A stretch of DNA of 64,000 bases from Rugosibacter sp. (GCA_004322535.1 SCUZ01000048.1:1-64000), one strand, 5' to 3'; positions 44,229-54,388 are shown, counted from the first letter of the stretch. The notes: generated by a model not told the origin, from the sequence alone. Numbers and translations are program-made.

Positions 44229-47200
44229 TCATTTGTTAACAGATATCAGTATTTTTTCATGCCACCAAAGATAGACGACGGGAATGACGATCAATGACAG
44301 AAAGGGCGCTGTCACCATTCCGCCTATCAGGGGAGCCGCGATCCGTTTCATCACATCTGCTCCGATTGCCTGTCCGTACATCATCGGGAGTAGTCCCGCC
44401 ATGATTACGGAAACCGTCATCATTTTGGGGCGTAGTCTGAGTACTGCCCCCTGAACAATCGCCTCCCTGAGCATTTGTGGGCTGGTCAGTCGTCCAGCCT
44501 CGCGGAATGATTCGATCATTTTGTCGAGATAGAGCATCATCACCACACCGAACTCCGTGGCCACGCCAGCCAGCGCGATAAATCCCACGATAACCGCCAC
44601 CGAAACCGGGTAGCCGAGCAGATAAACGAACCATATTCCCCCGACCAGTGAAAACGGCAGGCACAACAATACCAGCGACACTTTCGCAAAATCCCTGAAA
44701 TGCAGATAGAGCAGGGCGCAAACCAGCAGTAATGTGAGCGGAATTATCCAGTAGAGGCGAGCCTTGGCATGTTCAAGTTGGGCATGCTGGCCTGCCCACG
44801 CAATTGCATAACCGGGTTTTGGTTTGACCGATTTCTTGATCTGGTTTTGGGCTTCTTCGACATAACTGCCCATGTCGCGGTTTTCGGTATTGATGTAAAC
44901 ATAACCGACGAGCCTTCCGTTTTCACTCTTGATTTCGATCGGGCCATCGTGAATACCGATGCTCGCCAGATTGCCCAAAGGAATGCTTTCCCCGCTGGGC
45001 ATCGTTACCCTGCTTTTTGACAACGCCCCGACGGAATCCCGAAATGATCTCATGTAGCGCAGATTGATCGGGAAGCGTTCACGTCCCATGGCCATCGTGG
45101 AGATATTTTCCCCGCCAACCGCGCTTTCGATAAGGCGCTCGACATCCGCCACCGTGACGCCATACCGTGCCGCCTTTTCCCGGTCAACCTCGATGTCGAG
45201 ATAATGCCCTCCTTCAATACGCTCGGCAAACACGCTGCGGGTTCCCTGAACTTTCCGCAGCACGGTTTCAATTTCTTGCGCCAGTTCGGAAATTCCTTTC
45301 GAATCGGGCCCGGTAATCTTGATTCCCAGCGGAGTGCGAATGCCCGTGGACAGCATGTCGATCCGCGTGCGTATGGGATAGCCCCATGAATTGGTCAGGC
45401 CAGGCAGGCTGACTGTCCGATCAAGCTTTTTGATGAGATCGTCGATGCTTTCTCCTGCGGGCCATGCGCTCTGCGGCTTCAGACGGATCACCGTTTCAAA
45501 CATCGAGAGCGGGGCGGGGTCAAGCGCCGTATCCGCCTTTCCTGCCTTGCCATAAACACTTTCAACTTCAGGCATCTGGCGAATCAGGCGGTTCGTGATT
45601 TGTAATATGTTGGCCGCTTCGTCTATGGAAATCCCCGGCAAGGTGGTTGGCATGTAGAGCAGATCGCCTTCATACAACGGCGGCATGAACTCGCCCCCGA
45701 TTTTGCTTGCGGGCCAGAGCGCGCTCAGCAGTAAAGCGATGACAAAAATCCCCAGAGCCGTCTTGTGTCTAAAACCATAGTTCAACAACGGTTGATATAC
45801 CGCCTGCATCATCCGGTTAAGCGGATTCTGTTTTTCCTCTTTGATTTTCCCCCTGACCAGATAACCCATCAAAACCGGTGTCAGCGTAATCGCCAGAAGG
45901 GCGGCAGCGGCCATGGCGTAAGTTTTGGTATAGGCGAGGGGCGAGAAAAGCTTTCCTTCCTGTCCTGTGAGCGCGAATACGGGAAGAAAGGAAACCGTAA
46001 TGATGAGAAGCGAGAAGAACAGCGCAGGGCCGACTTCATATGCACTTTCCCTGGCGACCTGCCAGTAATCCGCTTTCTCGCCGAGACGTTCAAGGTGCTT
46101 GTGCATGTTTTCGATCATGACGATCGCCGCATCGATCATCGCCCCGATGGCAATCGCAATCCCGCCCAGGGACATGATGTTGGCTGTTACTCCTTGTACG
46201 TTCATGATCGCAAGAGCAATCAGAATGCCGACTGGCAGAGTCATGATGGCAACCAGCGAAGAGCGGAGATGCAACAGAAAGACAAGACATACCAGTGCAA
46301 TCACAACTGACTCTTCGATCAGTTTTCTCTGCAAGGTATCAACTGCATTCCGAATCAAGCCAGAACGGTCATAGGTCACGACGATTTCGACGCCGGGAGG
46401 CAATCCGGACTTGATCTCTTCGAGATGCTTCTTGACTTTCGCTATGGTGTCCAGTGCATTGGCGCCATGGCGCATCACGACAATGCCGCCAGTCGCCTCC
46501 CCTTCGCCATCGAGGTCGGTCACGCCTCTTCTTGGTTCTGGCCCGATGCCGATATGCGCGATATCACGCAAAAAAACTGGTGTGCCGGTGCGGTCGAGTG
46601 AAACCGGAATTTTGCCAAAATCAGCCAGCGACCTGAGATAGCCCTTGTTGCGCACCATGAATTCGGAACGCCCCATTTCGATTACGGATCCGCCACTTGA
46701 TGAGTTACTTTCACGCACGGCTTTTGCCACCTGTTCCATGGTGAGACGATAGGCGGCTAGGCGGTTGGGATCGATTTCTATCTGGAATTGCCGCACCGCA
46801 CCGCCAACGCTTGCCACTTCCGCCACACCCGGCAAGCTTTGCAATTCGTATTTCAGGTAGTAATCCTGTATGGCGCGCAGTTGATCCTGATCGTAATGAT
46901 GGTTGCGATCAATCAGCGCATATTGAAAGACCCAGCCTGTCCCGGAGGCATCGGGTCCCAGTGTTGGCAGCACATTGGGTGGCAGGCGCGGGGCGATCTG
47001 ACTCAAATACTCCAGAACGCGTGAGCGTGCCCAGTAAGGATCCGTTCCATCCTTGAAAATGACATAGATGTAGGACTCGCCGTACATCGAAAACCCACGT
47101 ACGGCTGTCGAACCTGGAATCGAGAGAAATGCGGAGGTCAGCGGGTAGGTGACCTGATCTTCGACAATATCCGGAGACTGCCCCGGATAGACAGTTTTGA

Positions 47201-47363
47201 CGATCACCTGGGTATCGGAAAGATCGGGAATGGCGTCGATCGTCATCACGGTCAACGAATGGGCGCCCCATAACGCCAGCCCGAGCGAAAAAAACAAAAT
47301 GAACAGTCGATTGCGCAAAGACCAGTCAATAATCCGGTTAATCAGAAAGCCATCATTCGGCAT
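44229..47363 (-). CDS. cusA: Heavy-metal efflux RND pump CusA-like
   Basis: A 1044-residue inner-membrane RND transporter of the HME class that exports Cu(I)/Ag(I) using proton motive force. Twelve helices with two large periplasmic loops are evident. GIAIAIGAMIDAAIVMIEN and GFIALAGVATEFGVVMM are the family's TM4/TM10 blocks, and FPINLRYMRSFRD fits CusA. It overlaps cusB by 11 bp. No cusC-like outer-membrane gene is seen beside it. Confidence 0.92.
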   Translation of the reverse strand: MPNDGFLINRIIDWSLRNRLFILFFSLGLALWGAHSLTVMTIDAIPDLSDTQVIVKTVYPGQSPDIVEDQVTYPLTSAFLSIPGSTAVRGFSMYGESYIYVIFKDGTDPYWARSRVLEYLSQIAPRLPPNVLPTLGPDASGTGWVFQYALIDRNHHYDQDQLRAIQDYYLKYELQSLPGVAEVASVGGAVRQFQIEIDPNRLAAYRLTMEQVAKAVRESNSSSGGSVIEMGRSEFMVRNKGYLRSLADFGKIPVSLDRTGTPVFLRDIAHIGIGPEPRRGVTDLDGEGEATGGIVVMRHGANALDTIAKVKKHLEEIKSGLPPGVEIVVTYDRSGLIRNAVDTLQRKLIEESVVIALVCLVFLLHLRSSLVAIMTLPVGILIALAIMNVQGVTANIMSLGGIAIAIGAMIDAAIVMIENMHKHLERLGEKADYWQVARESAYEVGPALFFSLLIITVSFLPVFALTGQEGKLFSPLAYTKTYAMAAAALLAITLTPVLMGYLVRGKIKEEKQNPLNRMMQAVYQPLLNYGFRHKTALGIFVIALLLSALWPASKIGGEFMPPLYEGDLLYMPTTLPGISIDEAANILQITNRLIRQMPEVESVYGKAGKADTALDPAPLSMFETVIRLKPQSAWPAGESIDDLIKKLDRTVSLPGLTNSWGYPIRTRIDMLSTGIRTPLGIKITGPDSKGISELAQEIETVLRKVQGTRSVFAERIEGGHYLDIEVDREKAARYGVTVADVERLIESAVGGENISTMAMGRERFPINLRYMRSFRDSVGALSKSRVTMPSGESIPLGNLASIGIHDGPIEIKSENGRLVGYVYINTENRDMGSYVEEAQNQIKKSVKPKPGYAIAWAGQHAQLEHAKARLYWIIPLTLLLVCALLYLHFRDFAKVSLVLLCLPFSLVGGIWFVYLLGYPVSVAVIVGFIALAGVATEFGVVMMLYLDKMIESFREAGRLTSPQMLREAIVQGAVLRLRPKMMTVSVIMAGLLPMMYGQAIGADVMKRIAAPLIGGMVTAPFLSLIVIPVVYLWWHEKILISVNK

Positions 47364-48660
47364 CGCGCTTCCCTGACCTCATGCGTTCAACGGCGGCACT
47401 CATGGATGCCGCCGAATCGAGCAGAAACTGGCCGTTGACCGCGACTTCAGCATCCTCATGCAAACCATCGACAATTTCGACCCAATCTTCGCTTTCTATC
47501 CCGGTTTCGATGCGAACAGGAAGGAAATGTCCATCACCTCTGGACAGGATCACCATGTCTCCCTGCCCGGTCTTTATGACTGCCGAACGGGGAAGTGCGA
47601 GTGCCTCATGGGGATGTCCATGGATTTTGACATCGACGAAACTGCCTGGACGCAAATGCAGCCTGGTATTGTCAATTGCAACTCTGGCACTGACCTTGTT
47701 ATTTTCGGCAAGGGGGTTGAGAAACTCGATCCTGGTTTTGATTGTCCGGCCGTCGGGGGTGGTTATGGTTGCTTCATCCCCGTTTTTCACATGGCTGATT
47801 TGATCTGGGTACAACATGATATTAATCCATGCCGTGGAGATATTGGCCACGGTAAACAGAGGGGCGGCAGGCGTAACGAAGCTGCCTTCCCGTGCACCGA
47901 TCTGCGTCACGACGCCAGACTGTCCAGCTAATATTTGGACTACTTCGATGGCTTTTTTGTCATCCTCAAGCTTGCGAAGGGTTTCGATACTGATATCCGT
48001 GTGAAGGAATTTCGTCCTTTCACTGGAAAGTTCCTGTAACAGATTCATTGCGTATTCATTTTCCTGCAATGAAATGTCACCTATGGTTTGCAAAATTTGA
48101 TTGCGTCTCGCCACAAATCTCAAATATTCCTTTTGCCGGGTAATCAGGTCAGGCGAATAAATCTCGTAGATTACTTGCCCCTTCCTGATTACTTGCCCAA
48201 TGGAATGGATATACAACTTCTTGATCCAGCCCTCAAATTTAGTATGGACGTTATAAAGTGTACTTTCGTCAACCGTTACGTTGCCATAAGTCTGAACTTC
48301 CTCATCAAGATGAATTTTCCTTACGTTCGCCAGTCTGACGCCCAGTTTCTGGATGGATGCACTATCGACTTGAATACCATGATCGTGGGCCGCATGCTTT
48401 CCCGATTCGACCAGATTCATGCCGCAAATTGGACACGTTCCGGGGTGACTTTGCATGATTTCAGAATGCATCGGACAAACCCAGATGTTTTCCTGCTTCG
48501 TTTCGTTGATGCCGGATAAGGATAATGCAGTAATTTTAGGTGATGGGTTTCGGGCATCAAGCCACGGAATCAAAATATCCTGATTAAATAAGTACGAGGC
48601 CAGAATAATGACGCCCAACAGCACGAGGCCTGCTGCTTTTTTCTTCGTCATGTTTGTCAC
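47353..48660 (-). CDS. cusB: CusB-like periplasmic adaptor with heavy-metal-binding domain
   Basis: A 435-residue membrane-fusion protein with one N-terminal helix. Residues about 58–87 form a metal-binding module (VCPMHSEIMQSHPGTCPICG), seen in CusB-type adaptors of copper systems. The barrel-sandwich part is GWIKKLYIHSIGQVIRKGQ and DKKAIEVVQILAGQSGVV. It lies 71 bp downstream of nirK on the same strand, so it may be in the same transcription unit. Confidence 0.9.
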   Translation of the reverse strand: MTNMTKKKAAGLVLLGVIILASYLFNQDILIPWLDARNPSPKITALSLSGINETKQENIWVCPMHSEIMQSHPGTCPICGMNLVESGKHAAHDHGIQVDSASIQKLGVRLANVRKIHLDEEVQTYGNVTVDESTLYNVHTKFEGWIKKLYIHSIGQVIRKGQVIYEIYSPDLITRQKEYLRFVARRNQILQTIGDISLQENEYAMNLLQELSSERTKFLHTDISIETLRKLEDDKKAIEVVQILAGQSGVVTQIGAREGSFVTPAAPLFTVANISTAWINIMLYPDQISHVKNGDEATITTPDGRTIKTRIEFLNPLAENNKVSARVAIDNTRLHLRPGSFVDVKIHGHPHEALALPRSAVIKTGQGDMVILSRGDGHFLPVRIETGIESEDWVEIVDGLHEDAEVAVNGQFLLDSAASMSAAVERMRSGKRDAE

Positions 48661-48731
48661 TCAGTTTCTTGCTGCAAAGAGTTAAAAAGAGGGGAGGCAT
48701 GTGTTTCCCCTCAAGTACCACAACGACAGCT

Positions 48732-49676
48732 TTACCTGATGAGAATCATCTCGCCGCGCCCCAATTTTGGATCGGCATCAGGTTTGTTCATCAGGACGGT
48801 GATGGCACCGCGCAAAGCCGCCCCCATCGAATGATCAACGATCGCCACATTGGTTGGGCGGTCAGCCGGCGAAACGATGTCGAATGTATCGCCCTCGGCC
48901 ACTGCCACGTTGTATGTCTGAATTCCGTACAACGTATTCCTCGGATTACCGTTGATGTAGACGCGATCCCAGATTCCTGCGATAGGATGCAGAGCGACCG
49001 GATTATTGATGTTGGCATTTACAAAGAAAATACGCACACGCTCACCCGGTTTGGATTCCAGCACTTTTGTTGCATTGGGGTCATGCACAGGGCTGTAATT
49101 GAACATCTTGCCGTTGATGAGCGAACCTTTCCAGTCCTTATTTTCCAGTAAGGCAGAGACGGTCTCGGTGTCAGGAAAAAATTGTTGTTGAATCAGGACA
49201 TACTCACGGTCAGCCTTGGGATAGTTCTTCTTGTCTTTGGGTTCGACGATGATGATTCCGTACATGCCCTTGGCAATATGCTGAACCATGGGGCTTGCAC
49301 CACAGTGATACATGAAGACACCCGGAACCTTCGCTTCAAACTTGAAGTGTTTGGTATTGCCGGGCTTGACCTCGCTGAATTCATTTAACACGTCAACCTG
49401 GGCGGCATGGAAGTCCATCGCATGCGAGTTTTTGTTTTCCGCTGGATTGATCAACGTAAAATCAACGACGTCACCCTCATTCACGCGGACAGGTTTGCCA
49501 GGTATGGCGCCATCATAAGTCCATGTCGCCATGGTAATGTCACCTTTGTTGTTAACGGCCAAATCAACCTCCCTGGCTGTCATGGTGACTTCAACGGTTT
49601 TTGCAAAAACCTGCTGTGTGGAAAAAAGTGCAGCGGTCGCCATTACTGTAATAGCTGTTTTCTTGAAAGAATGCAT
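48732..49676 (-). CDS. nirK: Copper-containing nitrite reductase
   Basis: A 314-residue periplasmic enzyme that reduces nitrite to nitric oxide. The start at 49676 (MHSFKKTAITVMATAALF) has an AGAGGA ribosome binding site and gives a signal peptide. Type 1 copper ligands are in YHCGASPMVQH with the downstream Met, and type 2 ligands in AMDFHAAQ and ALHPIAGIWD. DHSMGAALRGA is the last His motif. It resembles the Nitrosomonas-type NirK and sits with ncgCBA. Confidence 0.93.
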   Translation of the reverse strand: MHSFKKTAITVMATAALFSTQQVFAKTVEVTMTAREVDLAVNNKGDITMATWTYDGAIPGKPVRVNEGDVVDFTLINPAENKNSHAMDFHAAQVDVLNEFSEVKPGNTKHFKFEAKVPGVFMYHCGASPMVQHIAKGMYGIIIVEPKDKKNYPKADREYVLIQQQFFPDTETVSALLENKDWKGSLINGKMFNYSPVHDPNATKVLESKPGERVRIFFVNANINNPVALHPIAGIWDRVYINGNPRNTLYGIQTYNVAVAEGDTFDIVSPADRPTNVAIVDHSMGAALRGAITVLMNKPDADPKLGRGEMILIR

Positions 49677-49752
49677 GATTATTTCCTCTTTAAAATTAAA
49701 GTTGACTGAAAACACCCTCATTACGTTATTACTTCATCTGCTTTTGCTGCTA

Positions 49753-50106
49753 TCAGGAACCGAATTTGCACTTGCATAACACGCGCAGGTGCTGCACCAG
49801 ATCCTGGATTTCTTCATCGCTTAAAGTTCCATCCCATGGCGGCATCAAGATGGATTTATCAATGGACGCTCCTCCTTCCTTGATTGCCTTGAATAGCGTT
49901 GCATCCGAGCGGCCGGACATCGACTTCGCGTCGGTATGGTCACGTGGCACAACCGGCATATCCTTGACGTTTACGCCATCTCCCTTTCCATCGCTGCCGT
50001 GACACTGGACGCAATAGGCCTTGTAGTTGTCGGCAGCGGCTTCCTTGGCTTGGATTTGTATGCAGCAAGTCGCCAGTAAAACCAGTAACAAAAATCTATT
50101 TGGCAT
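49753..50106 (-). CDS. ncgC: Monohaem cytochrome c, NcgC-like
   Basis: A 117-residue secreted class I cytochrome c with signal peptide (LLLVLLATCCIQIQA), haem motif YCVQCHGSDGKGDG and axial Met in ILMPPWDGTLS. The position next to nirK matches ncgC of Nitrosomonas, whose product takes part in nitrite/NO handling. It overlaps ncgB by 11 bp. Confidence 0.85.
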   Translation of the reverse strand: MPNRFLLLVLLATCCIQIQAKEAAADNYKAYCVQCHGSDGKGDGVNVKDMPVVPRDHTDAKSMSGRSDATLFKAIKEGGASIDKSILMPPWDGTLSDEEIQDLVQHLRVLCKCKFGS

Positions 50107-50782
50107 TTTCAGTCTCCTTGCTTAGTATTTTTAGATAATTCACCATCTTCTGGATATTGATGTCCGACAAGTGTTTATTCGGCATCCACGATTTGGGCTC
50201 CCAGGCTTGGGGACTCCGAATGTAGCTCGCCATGTATTCCGGCTGCAGACGCTTGGCTGCCGTGTAAACTTCAGGTCCCGAAAGACCGCCATATTCAGGT
50301 TCGATCAGATGGCATGCCATGCAGCCCAGGAATTTATTGAAAGCCATTTCACCCATCTGTTTGGATATCGCTCCAGTCTCGTTTTTTTCTTTGACAATCA
50401 GGTCGTCGTGCGGCTTCAACTGCATCAGTTCGGCTGCAACCGAAGAGGCGTCGGCCTTGGAAAGTGCGACATGCTCCTTGAATGTTGAAACATCAATCTC
50501 ATCGCTTTTCGCCCCAGCTTTGATGTGGTTGCCGTAATACATCCCCGCCGGGCGTATCCGCTGGGGTTTTTGCAACCAGGACACCAGCCACTCCTGTCGG
50601 TACTTGTTGCCGGCATAAAACAGGTCCGGGCCTTTTTTCTCGAATGCTTCTTTCAAAGTCTGTGCCGCTGGTCCGGTGATGTTGTGACATGTGGAACATT
50701 CGTTCTGGAGTCTCCCGCCTTCAGCAAAACCAGTTCCGGAAAATCCAAGCAGGATTAGAATTGCAAAGATCGTTTTTCTCAT
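50096..50782 (-). CDS. ncgB: Dihaem cytochrome c, NcgB-like
   Basis: A 228-residue periplasmic cytochrome c with signal peptide (IFAILILLGFSGTGFA) and two haem motifs, CSTCHN (near residue 35) and CMACHL (near residue 153). It lies between the multicopper oxidase and the monohaem cytochrome, the order of the Nitrosomonas ncgABC–nirK operon, and likely passes electrons to NirK. Confidence 0.87.
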   Translation of the reverse strand: MRKTIFAILILLGFSGTGFAEGGRLQNECSTCHNITGPAAQTLKEAFEKKGPDLFYAGNKYRQEWLVSWLQKPQRIRPAGMYYGNHIKAGAKSDEIDVSTFKEHVALSKADASSVAAELMQLKPHDDLIVKEKNETGAISKQMGEMAFNKFLGCMACHLIEPEYGGLSGPEVYTAAKRLQPEYMASYIRSPQAWEPKSWMPNKHLSDINIQKMVNYLKILSKETENAK

Positions 50783-50816
50783 TTTCGTCTCCTCTTTTTC
50801 ATGATTTGATTTATGC

Positions 50817-51869
50817 CTACCTTCTCCTTCTTCCTTGTTCGACGGGTTTCCCCATAAACTGTGCGCTATTAAAAAGCCCGTACCCTTGCGTCAGCGACAC
50901 GCTGTAATAGAAGTTAGGATCGTAAGTTTTGTTTTTCCAGGCATACCAATTACCCACCTTGATACCCTCATACTCGAAAACGAGCATCGGCCCGCCCATC
51001 GAGGCGCCATTGTTTGACATATGTTTATCCACATGGTCATGCATCACGAAATATCCGGAATTTTTCATTTCCACGATCACGTCATAACGTTCTCCCGGTC
51101 CCACCGGGACAGTATCGACGTAGTAGGGGCTGGCAAGCGGGTAACCGTCCTTGTGGGTGATCAACATGTCATGCCCATGCATGTGCATCTGGTGTATTTC
51201 ATCGCCTGCACCGTAAAGACGCATTCGCAATACATCCCCCTTCTTGACTCTGATCGGTTGGGTTAAGGGGAAAGATTTTGCGTTCACGGAAAAGTAGTCG
51301 GATACATCCTGCGGCGTTCCACCTTTGCCATAGACTCCGGCGTAGGGTGATTCCCAGGTACTCAACATCAATATGGCGTCCTTGGTGACTTTCTTCTCCA
51401 GTGCGCTTGGCGTTTTTGGATCGACGATCAGCGGCCCCCACATCCCGCGTATCGCTACATGCTCCCAGACATCGACATGGCAGTGGTACCACAAGCTGCC
51501 AGGACGATCAGCATTGAACTTATAGACAAAGGATTCGCCGGGCTGAATCGCTTCTTGCGTAACGTCTGGCACTCCGTCCATTTGCCAGCTGCCAATCTGG
51601 TTAATGCCGTGCCAGTGAATGCTATGGGGAAGGGACGTGTTATTGGTCACATGCACGGTTACGTCATCACCTTCCTTGACGTGGATGAGCGGCCCCGGAA
51701 CCTGTCCATTGAAAGCGAATACCTTATTGGTAAAACCCGGCGCTACCTCGATCGAAACTTCGTCGATGGTCAGACTGAATTCGCGTTGCGCAGCCCAAGT
51801 CAAGGTGGGCAACAACATAAAAAAGAAGAGGGAAATCACTTTGTGAATCTTTGTAGCGAAGATATTCAT
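50817..51869 (-). CDS. ncgA: Two-domain multicopper oxidase, NcgA-like
   Basis: A protein of about 350 residues from Met 51869 (MNIFATKIHKVISLFFFM; ribosome binding site AAAGGGG) with a signal peptide. Copper ligands are seen in HWHGINQ, WYHCHVDVWEH, MHMHGHD and MHDHVDKH. It is the first gene of the ncgABC–nirK operon and would be a periplasmic blue copper oxidase. It is regulated from the divergent promoter region carrying the palindromic operator. Confidence 0.88.
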   Translation of the reverse strand: MNIFATKIHKVISLFFFMLLPTLTWAAQREFSLTIDEVSIEVAPGFTNKVFAFNGQVPGPLIHVKEGDDVTVHVTNNTSLPHSIHWHGINQIGSWQMDGVPDVTQEAIQPGESFVYKFNADRPGSLWYHCHVDVWEHVAIRGMWGPLIVDPKTPSALEKKVTKDAILMLSTWESPYAGVYGKGGTPQDVSDYFSVNAKSFPLTQPIRVKKGDVLRMRLYGAGDEIHQMHMHGHDMLITHKDGYPLASPYYVDTVPVGPGERYDVIVEMKNSGYFVMHDHVDKHMSNNGASMGGPMLVFEYEGIKVGNWYAWKNKTYDPNFYYSVSLTQGYGLFNSAQFMGKPVEQGRRRR

Positions 51870-51988
51870 ATAAAACCCCTTTCTTTTGATATTAAAGAAG
51901 CGCTGAACACGTAACCGCAAAGCACAGTGGCGAACCAAAATTGAGCCGGAATCGTGACGAGAAAAGTCATTTTCTTTGCAACAGTGAT

Positions 51989-52037
51989 AACTGTAGATAT
52001 TAATATGTATTTTAAATACATATTAATATCTACAGTT
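51989..52037. promoter_or_regulatory. 49 bp near-perfect palindrome, NsrR-type operator between ncgA and nsrR
   Basis: Two 24 bp arms are perfect inverted copies around a single T (52013). The central part, ATGTATTT-T-AAATACAT, fits the NsrR consensus of 11-1-11 symmetry. On the minus strand TTGACA (52042–52047) with 16 bp to TAATAT would be the ncg–nirK promoter, placing the operator over it. On the plus strand TATAAT (52056–52061) lies just before nsrR. Confidence 0.85.
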
Positions 52038-52068
52038 TAAATGTCAAGTACTTTTTATAATGATCCGC

Positions 52069-52527
52069 ATGCAACTTACCAGCTTTACAGATTACGGCCT
52101 GCGTAGCCTTATGTATTTAGCGGCCTGCCCAGACAGACTTTCCAGCGTCAAGGAAATATCCGACTACTATGGCATTTCGCGCAATCATCTGGTCAAGGTG
52201 GTGCATCGGCTTGCGCAGCTAGGCTATATCGAAACCAGCAAAGGAAAAGGTGGTGGTATCCGGCTGGCATACGATGCCCAAAAGCTACAGTTGGGAAATT
52301 TGGTAAAAGCGCTAGAGCCGAGCATGGGCATAGCAGAATGCTTTAACCGTGAAACCAACACTTGCAAGATAACTGACAACTGCCAACTCAAACACTGTCT
52401 TTATGAGGCTAGTCAGGCTTTTATCGATGTTTTGAATAGATCTACTCTGGCAGATATTGTGAAAAATAAAGCCTTGTTCCCTGAGCGGCCTCATAATGAA
52501 TCCCGGATGAAGAATCTGCTGTCTTGA
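52069..52527 (+). CDS. nsrR: Rrf2-family NO-responsive repressor NsrR
   Basis: A 152-residue Fe–S repressor. MQLTSFTDYGLRSLMYLA is the typical NsrR start; the winged helix is IRNHLVKV-like (SRNHLVKVVHRLAQLGYI). Three cysteines for the cluster are in ECFNRETNTCKITDNC. It is divergent to ncgABC–nirK and should repress that operon until NO destroys the cluster. A Met three codons upstream is an alternative start. Confidence 0.92.
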   Translation: MQLTSFTDYGLRSLMYLAACPDRLSSVKEISDYYGISRNHLVKVVHRLAQLGYIETSKGKGGGIRLAYDAQKLQLGNLVKALEPSMGIAECFNRETNTCKITDNCQLKHCLYEASQAFIDVLNRSTLADIVKNKALFPERPHNESRMKNLLS

Positions 52528-52598
52528 TAGCCAGCACGGTACCATCATGATCATTTTGCGCGGATTATTGTGTCGTTGCGCTGATTCTTGTGACAATT

Positions 52599-52648
52599 AA
52601 TTATGTCGTCAAATTTTATGAGGCTGATTTGGAAAATACGACATAATT
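52599..52648. promoter_or_regulatory. Inverted repeat upstream of the aldehyde dehydrogenase gene
   Basis: AATTATGTCGT (52599–52609) and ACGACATAATT (52638–52648) are perfect 11 bp inverted copies separated by 28 bp. They lie in a 256 bp intergenic space upstream of the aldehyde dehydrogenase gene and could be an activator site. The rest of the space holds no visible gene. Confidence 0.6.
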
Positions 52649-52783
52649 ATTTGACTTGCCCGCTCAAGAAACCGGGAGCTGCATAGTCCGCAAGGTGTCA
52701 GGTTTCTAGCACAGCCAGACGTAGCGGGTTCTTAGTTCCCATCTGAGACGTTTTAGCTGTCAAATATAAATAAGGAGACTCAA

Positions 52784-54304
52784 ATGATCTATGCCGCACC
52801 GGGTGCCCAAGGTGCCAAAATTCAGTACAAGGCCAAGTATGACAATTTCATTGGTGGTAAGTGGATAGCTCCGGTCAAGGGCCAATATTTCGATGTGATT
52901 ACGCCGATCAACGGCAAGGTTTATACCCAGGCAGCGCGTTCTAGCGCAGAGGATATTGAATTGGCGCTCAATGTGGCTCACGCCGCAGCCGACAAATGGG
53001 GCAAGACGGCACCCGCTGAGCGCGCGAATCTGCTGCTCAAGATTGCAGATCGCATTGAAGCGAATCTCGAACTGCTGGCGTATGCCGAGACGGTGGACAA
53101 CGGCAAGCCCATCCGTGAAACTCTGAATGCCGATATTCCGCTGAGCGCCGATCACTTTCGCTACTTCGCTGGATGCGTGAGAGCGCAAGAAGGTGCGCTG
53201 AGTGATATTGACGAAAACATGGTCGCGTATCATTTTCATGAACCGTTGGGCGTTGTCGGTCAGATTATTCCGTGGAATTTTCCTATTCTGATGGCTGCCT
53301 GGAAACTTGCGCCAGCGCTGGGTGCTGGCAATTGCGTGATCTTGAAGCCGGCTGAGTCAACGCCCATCAGCATACTGATTTTGGCTGAGCTGATCGCCGA
53401 TTTGCTGCCTCCCGGTGTGCTGAATATCGTCAACGGTTATGGCCGTGAAGCGGGGTTGCCGTTGGCAACCAGTAAGCGCATCGCAAAAATTGCCTTTACC
53501 GGTTCTACTTCGACTGGCCGCGTGATTGCGCAGGCCGCTGCAAATAACCTGATTCCTGCCACGCTCGAACTTGGCGGCAAGTCGCCCAACATTTTCTTTG
53601 CGGATGTCATGGCAGCCGATGATGGATTTCTCGATAAAGCAATCGAAGGTTTAGTGCTTTTCGCCTTCAACCAGGGAGAAGTCTGCACCTGTCCCTCGCG
53701 CGCGCTGATCCAGGAGTCGATTTACGATAAATTCATGGAACGGTGCCTGGCGCGTGTCAAGGCCATCAAGCAAGGCAACCCGCTGGATACTGAAACCATG
53801 ATTGGTGCACAGGCATCAAAGGAGCAACTGACCAAGATTCTGTCTTATCTTGATCTGGGCCGGCAAGAAGGGGCCGAGGTGCTTATCGGCGGTGAACAGG
53901 CGCAAGTGGGTGGCGATTTGGCAGGTGGTTATTATGTTCAGCCGACGTTGTTCAAAGGGCATAACAAAATGCGGATATTTCAGGAAGAAATTTTTGGCCC
54001 GGTACTCGCCGTCACTACCTTCAAGGATGAAGCGAATGCCCTGACGATTGCCAACGACACGCTATATGGTCTGGGTGCCGGTGTGTGGAGCCGCAATGGC
54101 AATGTGGCTTACCGGATGGGCCGTGCCATCAAAGCCGGTCGCGTATGGGTCAATTGTTTTCATGCTTACCCGGCTCACGCCGCATTTGGTGGGTACAAGG
54201 AATCCGGCATCGGCCGCGAAACCCACAAGATTATGCTGGATCATTATCAGCAGACCAAGAATCTTCTGATCAGTTACGCTGAACAGAAACTGGGTTTCTT
54301 TTGA
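52784..54304 (+). CDS. NAD(P)-dependent aldehyde dehydrogenase (AldB/ExaC type)
   Basis: A 506-residue aldehyde dehydrogenase that oxidises acetaldehyde or similar aldehydes. The catalytic Glu is in [11 protein letters not shown] and the catalytic Cys in [12 protein letters not shown], an extra-Cys version typical of the AldB/AcoD/ExaC group. KPAESTPIS and GSTSTGR bind NAD. Ribosome binding site AAGGAG. The next gene, DUF779, is its usual companion. Confidence 0.93.
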   Translation: MIYAAPGAQGAKIQYKAKYDNFIGGKWIAPVKGQYFDVITPINGKVYTQAARSSAEDIELALNVAHAAADKWGKTAPAERANLLLKIADRIEANLELLAYAETVDNGKPIRETLNADIPLSADHFRYFAGCVRAQEGALSDIDENMVAYHFHEPLGVVGQIIPWNFPILMAAWKLAPALGAGNCVILKPAESTPISILILAELIADLLPPGVLNIVNGYGREAGLPLATSKRIAKIAFTGSTSTGRVIAQAAANNLIPATLELGGKSPNIFFADVMAADDGFLDKAIEGLVLFAFNQGEVCTCPSRALIQESIYDKFMERCLARVKAIKQGNPLDTETMIGAQASKEQLTKILSYLDLGRQEGAEVLIGGEQAQVGGDLAGGYYVQPTLFKGHNKMRIFQEEIFGPVLAVTTFKDEANALTIANDTLYGLGAGVWSRNGNVAYRMGRAIKAGRVWVNCFHAYPAHAAFGGYKESGIGRETHKIMLDHYQQTKNLLISYAEQKLGFF

Positions 54305-54388
54305 CAGTCTGCCGATAGTTGTTGAGTTGCGTAAATTGCGTTGGGCCTGCAGAGCGGGAAACTGCTTCTGTATCGTGTGGAGGTGGTT

